Shown in pieces: positions 16,532 through 24,937 of a stretch of 64,000 nucleotides of DNA. The stretch spans positions 62,001 through 126,000 of the forward strand of contig NZ_FNNI01000007.1 in the NCBI RefSeq assembly GCF_900106955.1, written 5' to 3'. This DNA comes from Aidingimonas halophila (GTDB taxonomy: Bacteria; Pseudomonadota; Gammaproteobacteria; Pseudomonadales; Halomonadaceae). Below the pieces are notes generated by a model. That model was not told the origin of the DNA and ran no database searches. It worked only from the letters and a program-made list of their open reading frames with translations. Both the position numbers and the translations under genes were made by a program. Position 1 is the first letter of the stretch. Every line of letters starts with the position of its first letter.

Positions 16532-17299
16532 ATGTCGTTGATCGAACAAACCGAACAGGCCGGTGTGGTGACGCTGACCCTGAATCGGCCCGAGGCGCTC
16601 AACGCACTCAATACCGACCTGATCGCCGAACTCGGTAGCGTTCTGGCCGCCCTGGAAGCGCATGCGGGCTTGCGTGGAGTGGTTCTCACCGGCGCCGGCG
16701 AAAAAGCGTTCGTGGCGGGTGCGGACATTGCCGAGATGCGCGACAAGACACCCGAACAGGCTCGCTATTTCGCCAGCCAGGCGCTGACGGTCCTGAAACG
16801 ACTCGAAACGCTACCGGTGCCGACCGTAGCCCTGGTCAACGGGTACGCTCTGGGCGGCGGCTGCGAACTGGCCCTGGCCTGTGACTGGGCGATTGCCACC
16901 GACAATGCCTTCTTTGCCCAGCCGGAAGTGGGATTGGGCATCATCCCCGGTTTCGGTGGTACTCAGCGGCTGCCGCGCCGGGTCGGTCCCGCCATGGCGC
17001 TGGATCTGATCACCACCGGACGTCGTATCGACGCCAATGAGGCGTTGCGCATCGGCCTGGTCAACCGCGTCATCGCCCTTGATGAACGTGATGCCACTAT
17101 CGCTGAACTCACCAAACAGTTCTCGCGCAACGGTCCCAATGCCATGCGTGCGGCCAAGCAGGCGGTTCACGATGGCCAGGACCAGGATCTCGATAGTGCC
17201 CTGGCCCTGGAAACCAGCCTGTTCGCCCTCGGCTTTGCTGGTGAAGAGCAGCGCGAGGGCATGAGCGCCTTCCTGGAGAAGCGCAAGGCGGCATTCTGA
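16532..17299 (+). CDS. Enoyl-CoA hydratase (crotonase family)
   Basis: This 255-residue crotonase catalyses hydration of trans-2-enoyl-CoA to 3-hydroxyacyl-CoA. The oxyanion-hole segments AGADIAEM (~66-73) and ALGGGCELALACD (~105-117) are intact, and catalytic-glutamate positions are visible in FAQPEVGLGIIPGFGGTQRL. The start at ATG 16532 is supported by AAGGAG with six bases of spacing; an ATG at 16526 abuts the site and another at 16502 would be overlong. Directly downstream of the 3-hydroxyacyl-CoA dehydrogenase, the pair gives two consecutive beta-oxidation steps. Confidence 0.92.
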   Translation: MSLIEQTEQAGVVTLTLNRPEALNALNTDLIAELGSVLAALEAHAGLRGVVLTGAGEKAFVAGADIAEMRDKTPEQARYFASQALTVLKRLETLPVPTVALVNGYALGGGCELALACDWAIATDNAFFAQPEVGLGIIPGFGGTQRLPRRVGPAMALDLITTGRRIDANEALRIGLVNRVIALDERDATIAELTKQFSRNGPNAMRAAKQAVHDGQDQDLDSALALETSLFALGFAGEEQREGMSAFLEKRKAAF

Positions 17300-17395
17300 C
17301 GGGATGAAGGAAAAATATTTTTAGGCTGCGAATTTTGCTGCGATGCAAAACAAATAAGACTATCCTGAGGGCGTAGTCCCTTCAGGAGTCCTGTC

Positions 17396-17512
17396 ATGAC
17401 GATTGGCTACCCTCCATCAGCAGTCTATGACGCTGAAGTGTTGCAGTTCTGGGCACGGCAAGCGTCGTTACAGCGTGCGGCCTTCGATGCCCTGGCCGAT
17501 TACCTGCGGTAA
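17396..17512 (+). CDS. Small ORF, 38 residues, unknown function
   Basis: The ATG at 17396 has AGGAG seven bases upstream and reads 38 codons to TAA. The product is amphipathic in its second half (LQFWARQASLQRAAFDALADY), with a helical look and no signal peptide. It sits alone between the enoyl-CoA hydratase and acyl-CoA dehydrogenase genes. A short hairpin (CCTGAGGG / CCCTTCAGG, 17364-17386) overlaps the upstream edge of the ribosome site, so translation might be structure-controlled. I do not recognise the protein. Good start context and aminoacyl composition favour a real gene over chance. Confidence 0.45.
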   Translation: MTIGYPPSAVYDAEVLQFWARQASLQRAAFDALADYLR

Positions 17513-17575
17513 ACGGCCCGCATACCTTCAACGCGATGGCATGCTCGTGCCGGCGAGTTCGACTTTTGGCTAGGC

Positions 17576-17624
17576 TTCACGTGCTGACATGAAGCCGCTA
17601 TGCTGAGAGTCAAACACTCGTTTT
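17576..17624 (+). promoter_or_regulatory. Promoter of the acyl-CoA dehydrogenase gene with PsrA-like operator
   Basis: TTCACG (17576-17581) and TATGCT (17599-17604) are separated by 17 bp and form a plausible sigma-70 promoter. Just downstream, CAAAC-ACTC-GTTTT (17611-17624) closely fits the G/CAAAC-N4-GTTTG/C consensus of the fatty-acid-responsive TetR regulator PsrA. It would overlap the transcription start, as expected for a repressor site on a beta-oxidation gene. Confidence 0.5.
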
Positions 17625-17636
17625 AAAGGTGGCATC

Positions 17637-19433
17637 ATGACATCCTACGCCGCGCCGGTGCGCGATATACGCTTCGTTCTCGGGGAACTGCTCGAGCATG
17701 ACTCTCTGTCTTTGCCGGGCTTTGACGAGACCGGTCCCGACGTGGTCGATGCGGTACTCGATGAAGCTGCACGCCTGGCCAACGAGGTCTGGGCGCCGCT
17801 CAATCGCATTGGGGATGTGCAAGGGTGTCGGCTCGAAGGGGATGCCGTCGCTACGCCCGAAGGATTCGCCGATGCCTATCGCGCTTTCGCCGAAGGGGGC
17901 TGGAACGGTATCGGTGTGCCTGAATCACTGGGCGGACACGGGTTACCGGAAGTGATCGCCAGCGCGGTTCAGGAAATGTGGCACGGCGCCAACATGGCGT
18001 TGGGGCTATGTCCCACGCTCACGGCCTGTGCGATCGAAGCGCTTGCCCTGCACGGTAACGAATCGCAGCAGACGCTGTTCCTGCCCCGACTGATCGACGG
18101 GACCTGGACCGGTACCATGAACCTGACGGAGCCCCAGGCGGGGTCCGATCTGTCGCGAGTTCGTACCCTGGCGATCCCCGAGGAGTCGCATTATCGGCTC
18201 AAGGGTCAGAAGATCTTCATCACCTGGGGCGAACACGATGCGGCCGAGAACATCATTCATCTGGTATTGGCGCGCATGCCGGGCGCGGAAGCGGGCAATC
18301 GTGGTATCTCGCTGTTCCTGGTACCCAAATACCTGGTCAATGACGATGGCACGCTGGGCGTGCGCAACGATATCGTCTGTGCGTCGCTGGAACACAAGAT
18401 GGGTATCCATGGGTCGCCGACCTGTACGCTGAACTTCGGCGAGAACGAAGGCGCCATCGGCTATCTCGTCGGCGAGCCGGGGCGTGGCCTCAATCACATG
18501 TTCACCATGATGAACTCGGCGCGCCACAAGGTCGGGATCCAGGGGATCGGCGTGGCCGAACGGGCGACCCAGCAAGCGTTCACTTACGCTGCCGACCGCC
18601 AGCAGGGGCACGCACCGAAAACGCGGGGCGGCGAGTCCTGTGCGATCAGCGATCACCTGGATGTGCGCCGCATGCTGCTCTCCATGCGCAGCCGTACGGA
18701 TGCCATGCGTGCCCTGGCGCTCTATTGTGCGGCGCAGATGGACGTAGCGCACCATGGTGACGACGATGCCATCCGCCAGGCGGCCCAGGCGACGGTCGAT
18801 GTGCTGATACCCATAGTCAAGGGCTTCTCGACCGACCAGGCCGTGGAGATCGCCTCATTGGGGATTCAGGTCCATGGCGGCATGGGCTATATCGAAGAGA
18901 CCGGTGCCGCCCAGCTACTGCGTGACGCCCGTATCGCCCCGATCTATGAAGGCACCAACGGTATCCAGGCACTCGATCTGGCCGGTCGTAAACTTCAGCG
19001 TGACGGCGGCGAGGCAATGACCGTGCTGATCGATGCAGTCGATGCCACAGCTACTGAATTGCAGGCCGATGACGCGCTATATGACCAGGGCAAGGCACTG
19101 GCCGCCGCCGCCGCCGATCTTCGACATGCGACGACGCGACTGGTGGAGCAGGGCGCCGATCCGGAGCGGGGGGAGGACGCCGTTCAGGCCTATGCGACAC
19201 CCTATCTGTCGCTGGCCGGTCACGTGCTTTGTGCCTGGCAGATGGGGCGTGCCGCTCTAAAGGCACAAGTCGCCATACAAGCAGGGCATACCGGTACTTT
19301 CTATCATGACAAGTTAGCGAGTGCCGACTTCGCGCTGCGGCACTGGCTACCGGTCGGCCGGGCGCAGCGCATTATCATCGACGCAGGGAAGGAGACACTG
19401 CTGGAATATCAGGCGAATCGCGCCTTTTCTTGA
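17637..19433 (+). CDS. Acyl-CoA dehydrogenase with C-terminal extension
   Basis: This 598-residue flavoprotein introduces the alpha-beta double bond in acyl-CoA and passes electrons to ETF. It follows the long acyl-CoA dehydrogenase format: an N-terminal helical segment, the FAD/substrate region (MNLTEPQAGSDL, QKIFITWGEHD), the catalytic core ending in QVHGGMGYIEETGAAQLLRDARI, and a ~130-residue C-terminal domain. The same format is used by 3-methylmercaptopropionyl-CoA dehydrogenase DmdC, so specificity is not safe to assign. The start at 17637 has AAAGGTGG just upstream. A PsrA-like site lies in the promoter. Confidence 0.9.
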   Translation: MTSYAAPVRDIRFVLGELLEHDSLSLPGFDETGPDVVDAVLDEAARLANEVWAPLNRIGDVQGCRLEGDAVATPEGFADAYRAFAEGGWNGIGVPESLGGHGLPEVIASAVQEMWHGANMALGLCPTLTACAIEALALHGNESQQTLFLPRLIDGTWTGTMNLTEPQAGSDLSRVRTLAIPEESHYRLKGQKIFITWGEHDAAENIIHLVLARMPGAEAGNRGISLFLVPKYLVNDDGTLGVRNDIVCASLEHKMGIHGSPTCTLNFGENEGAIGYLVGEPGRGLNHMFTMMNSARHKVGIQGIGVAERATQQAFTYAADRQQGHAPKTRGGESCAISDHLDVRRMLLSMRSRTDAMRALALYCAAQMDVAHHGDDDAIRQAAQATVDVLIPIVKGFSTDQAVEIASLGIQVHGGMGYIEETGAAQLLRDARIAPIYEGTNGIQALDLAGRKLQRDGGEAMTVLIDAVDATATELQADDALYDQGKALAAAAADLRHATTRLVEQGADPERGEDAVQAYATPYLSLAGHVLCAWQMGRAALKAQVAIQAGHTGTFYHDKLASADFALRHWLPVGRAQRIIIDAGKETLLEYQANRAFS

Positions 19434-19504
19434 TCCAACGCAAAATAGCGTGACGGTGTTTATGCTTTGATGGTGCCATCCCCATCTCCCAAGGAGGAGA
19501 CGCC

Positions 19505-20584
19505 ATGACGACCATGATGAAAGCGGCGATATTCGTCGAGCCCGGTCGAATCGAGATCGATGACAAACCGGTTCCCGACATCGGCCCCAATGATGCCCTG
19601 ATCCGCGTCACTACCACGACGATATGCGGTACCGATGTGCATATCCTCAAAGGGGAGTACCCGGTCGAGAAGGGGCTGACGATCGGGCATGAGCCGGTCG
19701 GTATCATCGAAAAGCTCGGTGCCAACGTGCAGGGCTACAAGGAGGGACAGCGGGTGATCGCCGGTGCGATCTGTCCCGGTTTTACCTCCTACGCCTGCCA
19801 GGACGGATGCAGCTCCCAGGATGGCGGGCACCATGCCCACGGCTATAAGCCGATGGGCGGCTGGCGTTTCGGCAATACCATCGACGGTGCCCAGGCGGAG
19901 TATCTTCAGGTGCCCGACGCCCAGGCCAACCTGTCGCCGGTACCCGATGGGCTGACCGACGAACAGGTGTTGATGTGCCCGGACATCATGTCCACCGGCT
20001 TCGCCGGTGCCGAATCGGCCGGTATCAAGATTGGCGACAGCGTGGCCATCTTCGCCCAGGGTCCGATCGGCCTCTGTGCCACGGCCGGAGCACGCCTGCG
20101 GGGTGCGGGCCTGATCATCGCCGTGGACGGTGTCGACGAACGCCTGGCCATGGCCAGGCAGATGGGGGCAGATATCACCATCGATTACCGTGAGGTCGAT
20201 GTCGTCTCGGAAATTCTCAAGCTGACCGGCGGCCGTGGCGTCGATGCCTCGATCGAAGCGCTGGGCAAGCAGGAAACCTTCGAAGCCGCGCTGCGTGTCA
20301 TCAAACCGGGCGGCACGCTCTCCAGCCTGGGCGTGTACTCCGAAAACCTGACGCTCCCGCTCGATGCCTTCAGTGCCGGTCTGGGCGATCACAAGATCAT
20401 TACCTCGCTCTGTCCCGGCGGCAAGGAGCGCATGCGCCGCCTGATGCAAGTGATCGACTCCGGGCGCCTCGATCTCGGCCCCCTGGTCACTCACCACTAC
20501 CCGCTGGATGACATTGCCGACGCTTATGATCTCTTCTCGCATCAGCGCGACGGGGTGCTGAAGGTGGCGATCAAGGCAAGTTGA
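19505..20584 (+). CDS. Zinc-dependent NAD(P) alcohol dehydrogenase
   Basis: This 359-residue medium-chain dehydrogenase/reductase has the catalytic zinc ligand Cys in TICGTDVHILKGEYP (~38) and GHEPVGIIEKLGANV (~61). The nucleotide fold is GDSVAIFAQGPIGLCATAGARLRG. Segments such as MCPDIMSTGFAGAESAGIKIGD resemble the NADP secondary-alcohol dehydrogenases of Clostridium and Thermoanaerobacter, which act on isopropanol, acetone or similar short substrates. The structural-zinc Cys quartet is not obvious. An AAGGAGGAG run lies upstream of the ATG. A strong hairpin follows the stop. Confidence 0.88.
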   Translation: MTTMMKAAIFVEPGRIEIDDKPVPDIGPNDALIRVTTTTICGTDVHILKGEYPVEKGLTIGHEPVGIIEKLGANVQGYKEGQRVIAGAICPGFTSYACQDGCSSQDGGHHAHGYKPMGGWRFGNTIDGAQAEYLQVPDAQANLSPVPDGLTDEQVLMCPDIMSTGFAGAESAGIKIGDSVAIFAQGPIGLCATAGARLRGAGLIIAVDGVDERLAMARQMGADITIDYREVDVVSEILKLTGGRGVDASIEALGKQETFEAALRVIKPGGTLSSLGVYSENLTLPLDAFSAGLGDHKIITSLCPGGKERMRRLMQVIDSGRLDLGPLVTHHYPLDDIADAYDLFSHQRDGVLKVAIKAS

Positions 20585-20605
20585 GCGCACACGCAAGGCA
20601 CGGCA

Positions 20606-20627
20606 AACGGGCGGCTCACCGCCCGTT
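20606..20627 (+). terminator. Hairpin after the alcohol dehydrogenase gene
   Basis: A perfect 9-bp stem (AACGGGCGG / CCGCCCGTT) with a 4-base CTCA loop starts 22 bp after the stop codon. No T-tract follows, so it is either a weak intrinsic terminator or a 3'-end-stabilising hairpin. Confidence 0.6.
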
Positions 20628-20707
20628 CCAACCCCCCACGTGAGAGTTGATGCACAATTGCGGTATCATGGTTAGGACGCAAATGATTTCACGTGGAGCG
20701 AGGTTGC

Positions 20708-21439
20708 ATGAATCCCGTCATAGAATTGCTTAAATCCCACCGTTCGATCCGCAAGTTCACCGATCGCAAGATCTCTCACGAGCTGCTGCTGGAGCTCATT
20801 CAGGCCGGCCAGAGCGCTGCGACGTCCAGTCATGTTCAGGCCTACAGCGTCATTCATGTCACGACGCCGGCGAAGCGAGAGAAGATCGCCGAGCTGGCCG
20901 GCGGTCAGGACTATATTGCCACGTGCTCGGATTTTCTGGTGTTCTGCGCCGATATGAAACGCCCCACGGAAGCTTCCGAACGTACCGGTGCCAACGTGGT
21001 GCGGGGCATGACCGAGCAACTGCTGGTGGCCAGCGTGGATACCGCGCTGATGGCACAGAATGTGGCAATCGCCGCCGAATCCGAAGGACTGGGTATCTGC
21101 TACATCGGCGGCATTCGCAACAACCCGCAGGCAGTCAGCGACCTGCTCCAGCTTCCCGAGCATGTCTACCCGGTATTCGGCATGTGCCTGGGATATCCGG
21201 CCCACGAACCGGACATCAAGCCCCGCCTGCCGGTCGAAGCGATCCTCAAGGAGGATCATTACAGCGACGATCGCGAGCAGGTGGAGGTCTTCGACGACAC
21301 CATGCACAGCTATTATCAGCAACGCAGCAGCGGCAAGAAGGACGCCAACTGGTCACGCAACCTCACGCCGCTTTTCGATACCAAACTGCGCCCGCATATG
21401 CGCGACTTCCTCGTCGAACGCGGTTTCGAGATGAAGTAA
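20708..21439 (+). CDS. nfsA: Oxygen-insensitive NADPH nitroreductase, NfsA type
   Basis: This 243-residue FMN flavoprotein reduces nitroaromatics, quinones or flavins with NADPH. The N-terminal phosphate-binding HRSIRKFTDR (~12-21), AATSSHVQAYSVIHV, and GLGICYIGGIRNNPQAVSDLL are NfsA/FRP hallmarks, and the C-terminal arm (SSGKKDANWSRNLTP) fits. The start at ATG 20708 places the SHRSIRKF motif at the usual distance. It is a single-gene unit between a terminator-like hairpin and a ~400 bp gene-poor stretch. Confidence 0.92.
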   Translation: MNPVIELLKSHRSIRKFTDRKISHELLLELIQAGQSAATSSHVQAYSVIHVTTPAKREKIAELAGGQDYIATCSDFLVFCADMKRPTEASERTGANVVRGMTEQLLVASVDTALMAQNVAIAAESEGLGICYIGGIRNNPQAVSDLLQLPEHVYPVFGMCLGYPAHEPDIKPRLPVEAILKEDHYSDDREQVEVFDDTMHSYYQQRSSGKKDANWSRNLTPLFDTKLRPHMRDFLVERGFEMK

Positions 21440-21856
21440 CCGTACGCAGGGCGTCACCTGGCGCTCTGCTTCATCCCGCCCCACCTCTCGTCCTTGAACC
21501 TCCTTACGCGGCACGAATAGAGTTCGTTGCCAGGCTGCATACCAGGTAACGTGAAACCACAATGGAGCATGTGAATGTCAGCGAGTGGTGTCGGATAGCT
21601 GCTCGATCGGCGACACATCGCTGGATTAATCCGGCGCCAGTGTAGGCGCGCCATCCTTATCAAACCCGACGCGTCTCATCCAGAAATATCCTGAAAAGGG
21701 AGTCTCATTCGGTCTGGCGCCAAACGCTCAAGAACGGCTGAGTCTGAATTCAGAAGCCTCATTCTGGAAGCCACATCCAGAACGTACCGAGCTGTCGATT
21801 GCACGGTGTCTCGTTCGACTACCGGGGGCGAGAAGGCAAACCAGGAGGATGAGCTC
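21440..21856. other. Gene-poor stretch between nfsA and the DHFR-like gene
   Basis: No convincing coding sequence, RNA fold or repeat was found here. Reading frames on both strands are short and look random, and composition is less G+C-biased than the flanks. It precedes two small accessory genes, so it may be an old insertion boundary. An AGGAGG site at its right end belongs to the next gene. Confidence 0.5.
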
Positions 21857-22525
21857 ATGCGGAAAGTGATTGTCGGCGCCATGGTGTCACTGGACGGCGT
21901 CATGCAGGCGCCTGGCGGCCCCCAGGAAGATCCGACCGGCGGATTCGGCTACGGCGGCTGGGTTGCGCCGTTGGCGGACGACGTATTCGGCGAAGCGATC
22001 GGCAGGATGTTCAGTCAGCGTTTCGACCTGCTGCTCGGACGAAAGACCTATGAGATATTCGCCGCGCACTGGCCGTATGCCGAGGACGGGCCCGATGATT
22101 CCATCGCCAGAACCTTCAATTCGATCACGAAGTACGTTGCGACCCGCAGGGGCCTGGATCTGACCTGGAAAGGTTCGGTGGCCCTCAATGACGCGGCGTC
22201 CGATGTCGCCAAGCTGAAGCAGGAAGACGGGCCAGCGCTGGTCACACAAGGCAGCACCGACTTGCTCCGGACACTGCTTGCGAACGACCTCGTCGACGAG
22301 ATCAATATGTTCACGTTTCCGATCGTGCTCGGGGGAGGCAAGAAGCTGTTCGACGACGGTGCCAGGGCAACGGCGTTCAAGCTCGCCGCCAGTCGAGTAT
22401 CGCCCCGCGGTGTCGTGATTGCACAGTATGTGCGCGACGGTGCGGTAAAAACCGGTGACTTCGCCATGGACCCTCCCACACCGGCGGAGGTTACCCGGCG
22501 CGAAAAGATGCAGCGAGAGGGTTAG
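21857..22525 (+). CDS. Dihydrofolate reductase-family protein (RibD C-terminal-like)
   Basis: This 222-residue protein has the DHFR/RibD reductase fold. It starts with RKVIVGAMVSLDGVMQAPGG, continues with LLLGRKTYEIFAAHWP, and ends with FTFPIVLGGGKKLFDDGA. Proteins like YyaP/YwjB share this pattern; the physiological substrate is generally unknown and they are not the essential folate enzyme. AGGAGG lies eight bases before the ATG. The C-terminal tail (TPAEVTRREKMQREG) is typical of this subgroup. It is followed by a VOC gene on the same strand after 88 bp, suggesting an accessory pair. Confidence 0.85.
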   Translation: MRKVIVGAMVSLDGVMQAPGGPQEDPTGGFGYGGWVAPLADDVFGEAIGRMFSQRFDLLLGRKTYEIFAAHWPYAEDGPDDSIARTFNSITKYVATRRGLDLTWKGSVALNDAASDVAKLKQEDGPALVTQGSTDLLRTLLANDLVDEINMFTFPIVLGGGKKLFDDGARATAFKLAASRVSPRGVVIAQYVRDGAVKTGDFAMDPPTPAEVTRREKMQREG

Positions 22526-22613
22526 CTATCCGCGGTGAAACGCTCGCACGCTGCACCGGTTATGAACGGCAAAATACATGTTGCAGGATACGGAAGATGA
22601 TCAGGAAGTAGCC

Positions 22614-23015
22614 ATGAAACCGAAAATCAGTCTTATCACTCTGGGAGTGGATGATCTGGCAAGGGCGACCCGTTTTTACGCGGAAGGTCTGGGGTTGCCG
22701 AAATATGATGTCGAGGGTGATATATCCTTCTTCAGCCTGGAGGGAACGTGGTTAGCGCTTTATCCACGAGAGGCGCTGGCGAACGATCTCGGTGTATCCA
22801 TTACCGAGCAGGCTGGGTTCAGTGGCGTGACGCTAGCCCACAATGTTGCCACCAAAGCAGACGTCGATGAGGTACTCCGCCGGGCGGTTGCGGGCGGTGC
22901 CACACTCATCAAGCCGGCCCAGGAAGTCTTCTGGGGCGGTTACTCCGGTTACTTTCAGGATACTGAGGGGCACTACTGGGAAGTGGCATACAACCCTTAT
23001 CAGGACTTGACCTGA
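22614..23015 (+). CDS. VOC-family (glyoxalase-fold) protein
   Basis: This 133-residue vicinal-oxygen-chelate protein runs from ISLITLGVDDLARATRFYAEGLGLP at the N-terminus to GGYSGYFQDTEGHYWEVAYNP at the C-terminus. The usual first-module His is replaced in ITLGVDD, and the closing Glu of WEVAYN is kept, so metal binding is uncertain. The start has AGGAAG ~5 bases upstream. The substrate is unknown. A 9-bp hairpin 24 bases after the stop likely ends transcription. Confidence 0.85.
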   Translation: MKPKISLITLGVDDLARATRFYAEGLGLPKYDVEGDISFFSLEGTWLALYPREALANDLGVSITEQAGFSGVTLAHNVATKADVDEVLRRAVAGGATLIKPAQEVFWGGYSGYFQDTEGHYWEVAYNPYQDLT

Positions 23016-23038
23016 TAGCAGTACATGCACTGCTCGCG

Positions 23039-23062
23039 ACTGACTGCTTTCCCGCAGTCAGT
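23039..23062 (+). terminator. Hairpin terminator after the VOC gene
   Basis: A perfect 9-bp stem (ACTGACTGC / GCAGTCAGT) with a TTTCCC loop is followed by TTGGTTG. The T-tract is short, so strength is moderate. It separates the VOC gene from the convergent methyltransferase gene. Confidence 0.6.
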
Positions 23063-23102
23063 TTGGTTGACGAGGTGATGGGAGAATGGTTTCAACCGCG
23101 AT

Positions 23103-23123
23103 GGCAGGGCAGTGAGCCCTGCC
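23103..23123. other. Second hairpin in the convergent intergenic region
   Basis: A perfect 8-bp stem (GGCAGGGC / GCCCTGCC) surrounds AGTGA. No T-tract is present on either strand. It may stabilise the 3' end of the minus-strand methyltransferase transcript or act as a weak bidirectional stop. Confidence 0.4.
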
Positions 23124-23203
23124 GACGGTGATACCGCCTGGTGCGTTGCGGCACCCATCGCGGCTGACGTGGTTCTTGACACCGCATCCACTGCGATACG
23201 CCG

Positions 23204-24037
23204 TCAATGGCGTCGTATGCCGTGGATCACCCAGTATGCCCTGGGAACCGTGATGCCGAGTGTATCAGCGAAGCTGTCGTGAAACGCCGCAAACTCGGAT
23301 TCGAACTGCATGCGCTTCGCCTCGTCCAGTTTGCCGGCTAGCGTACGTACGGGGCCATACCCCTCCGAAAAGGTGTGCCACGCATGTCGTCCGCTGGGTT
23401 CCCGGTAGTAGGAAGTGCCTTGTTCGAAGCGTAGTTCGAAGGCGTCACCCAGCAGTTCCTGCACACGCTCCTTACGACCCCATTCAAAGGGGGATGGCGG
23501 AGGTGTACCGTCGGGCGGGGGCATGTAGCTCTTGATGATCTTGAACATCTCGAAGACATTGCCGTCCGGTGTCCAGACAGCCAGTGCCAGTCGTCCGCCA
23601 GGGCGACACACCCTTGCCAGTTCGGCGGCGGCGTCTTCGGGACGTTGCACGAACATCACCCCGAACGTGGAGATGACGGCGTCAAAAGCACCGTCATCGA
23701 ATGGCAGGGCTTCCGCATCGCCTTCAATGAACTCGATGTCGAGTCCGCGTGCAGATGCGCGTTCGCGGGCAGCTGCGATCATCTCGGGGGCGAAGTCCAC
23801 GCCTGCCGCCTGGAAGCCGAGATCGGCCAGGCGCCGGGCGGTCCAGCCGGTGCCGGTGGCAACATCGAGGATGCGCATGTCGGGCGTCGGTTCCAGGCGA
23901 TTGATGGTGTGCTCGATGGCATCGAGAATGCCGCGACTCACTTCGTCATAGGCCGCTCCGCCACTGGACCAGACGGTCGACGGGCCGGCGTTATGGTCGC
24001 GAATCGAGTGTATCCGTGATTGCCGTGCTATTGTCAT
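23204..24037 (-). CDS. Class I SAM methyltransferase (UbiE-like)
   Basis: This 277-residue methyltransferase has motif I ILDVATGTGWTARRL (~56), VDFAPEMIAAARERA, motif II EGDAEALPFDDGAFDAVIS and motif III RVCRPGGRLALAVWTPDG. These are the UbiE/type 11 pattern. The start has AAGGAG eight bases upstream. It is divergent from an HxlR regulator gene across ~150 bp that contains a palindrome, so it is likely that regulator's target. The substrate is unknown. Confidence 0.85.
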   Translation of the reverse strand: MTIARQSRIHSIRDHNAGPSTVWSSGGAAYDEVSRGILDAIEHTINRLEPTPDMRILDVATGTGWTARRLADLGFQAAGVDFAPEMIAAARERASARGLDIEFIEGDAEALPFDDGAFDAVISTFGVMFVQRPEDAAAELARVCRPGGRLALAVWTPDGNVFEMFKIIKSYMPPPDGTPPPSPFEWGRKERVQELLGDAFELRFEQGTSYYREPSGRHAWHTFSEGYGPVRTLAGKLDEAKRMQFESEFAAFHDSFADTLGITVPRAYWVIHGIRRH

Positions 24038-24117
24038 GACATGTCTCCTTTATCGGAATCCGGCGCGATACCAGGCGCCGCAATTCTGAGCATCACCGAG
24101 CGGTGGGCACGCCGCTA

Positions 24118-24132
24118 GTTCAAAATCTGAAC
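24118..24132. promoter_or_regulatory. Palindrome between HxlR regulator and methyltransferase genes
   Basis: GTTCA-AAATC-TGAAC is a perfect 5-bp inverted repeat with a 5-bp centre. It lies 59 bp before the HxlR start and ~80 bp before the divergent methyltransferase start. It is a plausible binding site for the winged-helix HxlR dimer. Confidence 0.45.
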
Positions 24133-24190
24133 CGGTCAGAGAGTGCGGCTGTTGTCCATACTTGGCACATCCGAGGCATAGGAGGGTGAC

Positions 24191-24871
24191 ATGTCGGGAC
24201 GCGAAGGTTACGGCCAGTTCTGTCCGGTCGCCAAGGCGTCGGAGATCCTCGCGACACGTTGGACCCCTCTGATCATGCGCGAGTTGGTGAGTGGCTCGTC
24301 GGGTTTCAATGAAATTCACCGGGGCATGCCGCTGATGTCGCGAGCCTTGCTGTCACAACGGTTGCGGCAGCTCGAGGCTGCCGGTGTCTTGACCCACGAG
24401 CCCGGTGGTACCTACCGGTTGACCGAGGCAGGCCATGGGCTCGGCCAGATCGTCATCGCCATGGGGGTGTGGGGCCGGCGATGGGTGGAAAGCGCTTTGG
24501 ACGGCCCGGACTGGGACGCCGGGGTGCTCATGTGGGACATGCGGCGTCGCATTGACACCAGCGCCTTGCCGCCTGGCCGTACCGTGGTTCAATTCGACTA
24601 CAGCGACGCTCCGGCAGAGATGCGCCGCTGGTGGCTGTTGGTCGAGGACGATGAGGTGGATCTCTGTCAGTCCGACCCGGGCTTCGAGGTGAGTCTGTAT
24701 GTTGTCAGCACGGTTCGTGTCATGGGGCGCGTATGGATCGGACAGCGACGTCTTGCTGCGGCTATCGAGACTGACGAGATCCGGCTTCACGGGCTAGTCG
24801 ATCTGATCCGGAGCCTGCCCAGATGGCTGATGCTGTCGGTGATTGTGGAGGAAGCCATGCGGCAGGGTTAA
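24191..24871 (+). CDS. HxlR-family winged-helix transcriptional regulator with C-terminal domain
   Basis: Residues ~10-100 form the HxlR winged helix: CPVAKASEILATRWTPLIMRELV, FNEIHRGMPLMSRALLSQRLRQLE, and GVLTHEPGGTYRLTEAG. The remaining ~120 residues resemble the SCP2-like ligand-binding tail found in some HxlR regulators (VVQFDYSDAPAEMRRWWLLVEDDEVDLC). Cys11 sits where redox-sensing HxlR members carry their cysteine. GGAGGG precedes the ATG. It probably controls the divergent methyltransferase and itself. Confidence 0.9.
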   Translation: MSGREGYGQFCPVAKASEILATRWTPLIMRELVSGSSGFNEIHRGMPLMSRALLSQRLRQLEAAGVLTHEPGGTYRLTEAGHGLGQIVIAMGVWGRRWVESALDGPDWDAGVLMWDMRRRIDTSALPPGRTVVQFDYSDAPAEMRRWWLLVEDDEVDLCQSDPGFEVSLYVVSTVRVMGRVWIGQRRLAAAIETDEIRLHGLVDLIRSLPRWLMLSVIVEEAMRQG

Positions 24872-24888
24872 TCCCGCAGTGAAGCAAC

Positions 24889-24909
24889 CCACCGGGAAAT
24901 TCACCGAGT
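24889..24909. repeat. 21-bp exact copy of an osmC segment (remnant)
   Basis: These 21 bases are identical to 26521-26541, which lie inside the osmC-like gene. In the osmC reading frame on the minus strand they encode SVNFPV followed by Gly-Cys, matching the conserved C-terminus of OsmC proteins. Flanking bases differ. This is best read as the remnant of a second, lost osmC paralogue. Confidence 0.6.
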
Positions 24910-24937
24910 GATCGAGAAACGAGGGTAGAGATATCAT

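Noticed and set aside
19460-20596. 378-codon minus-strand ORF opposite the alcohol dehydrogenase gene
   Set aside because: It is the in-register antisense of a clear enzyme gene, has no domain character, and long antisense frames are expected at this G+C content.
23016-23203. Mobile-element end suggested by two hairpins
   Set aside because: The region lies between two convergent genes, so transcript-end hairpins are the simpler explanation; no transposase or target-site duplication is seen.
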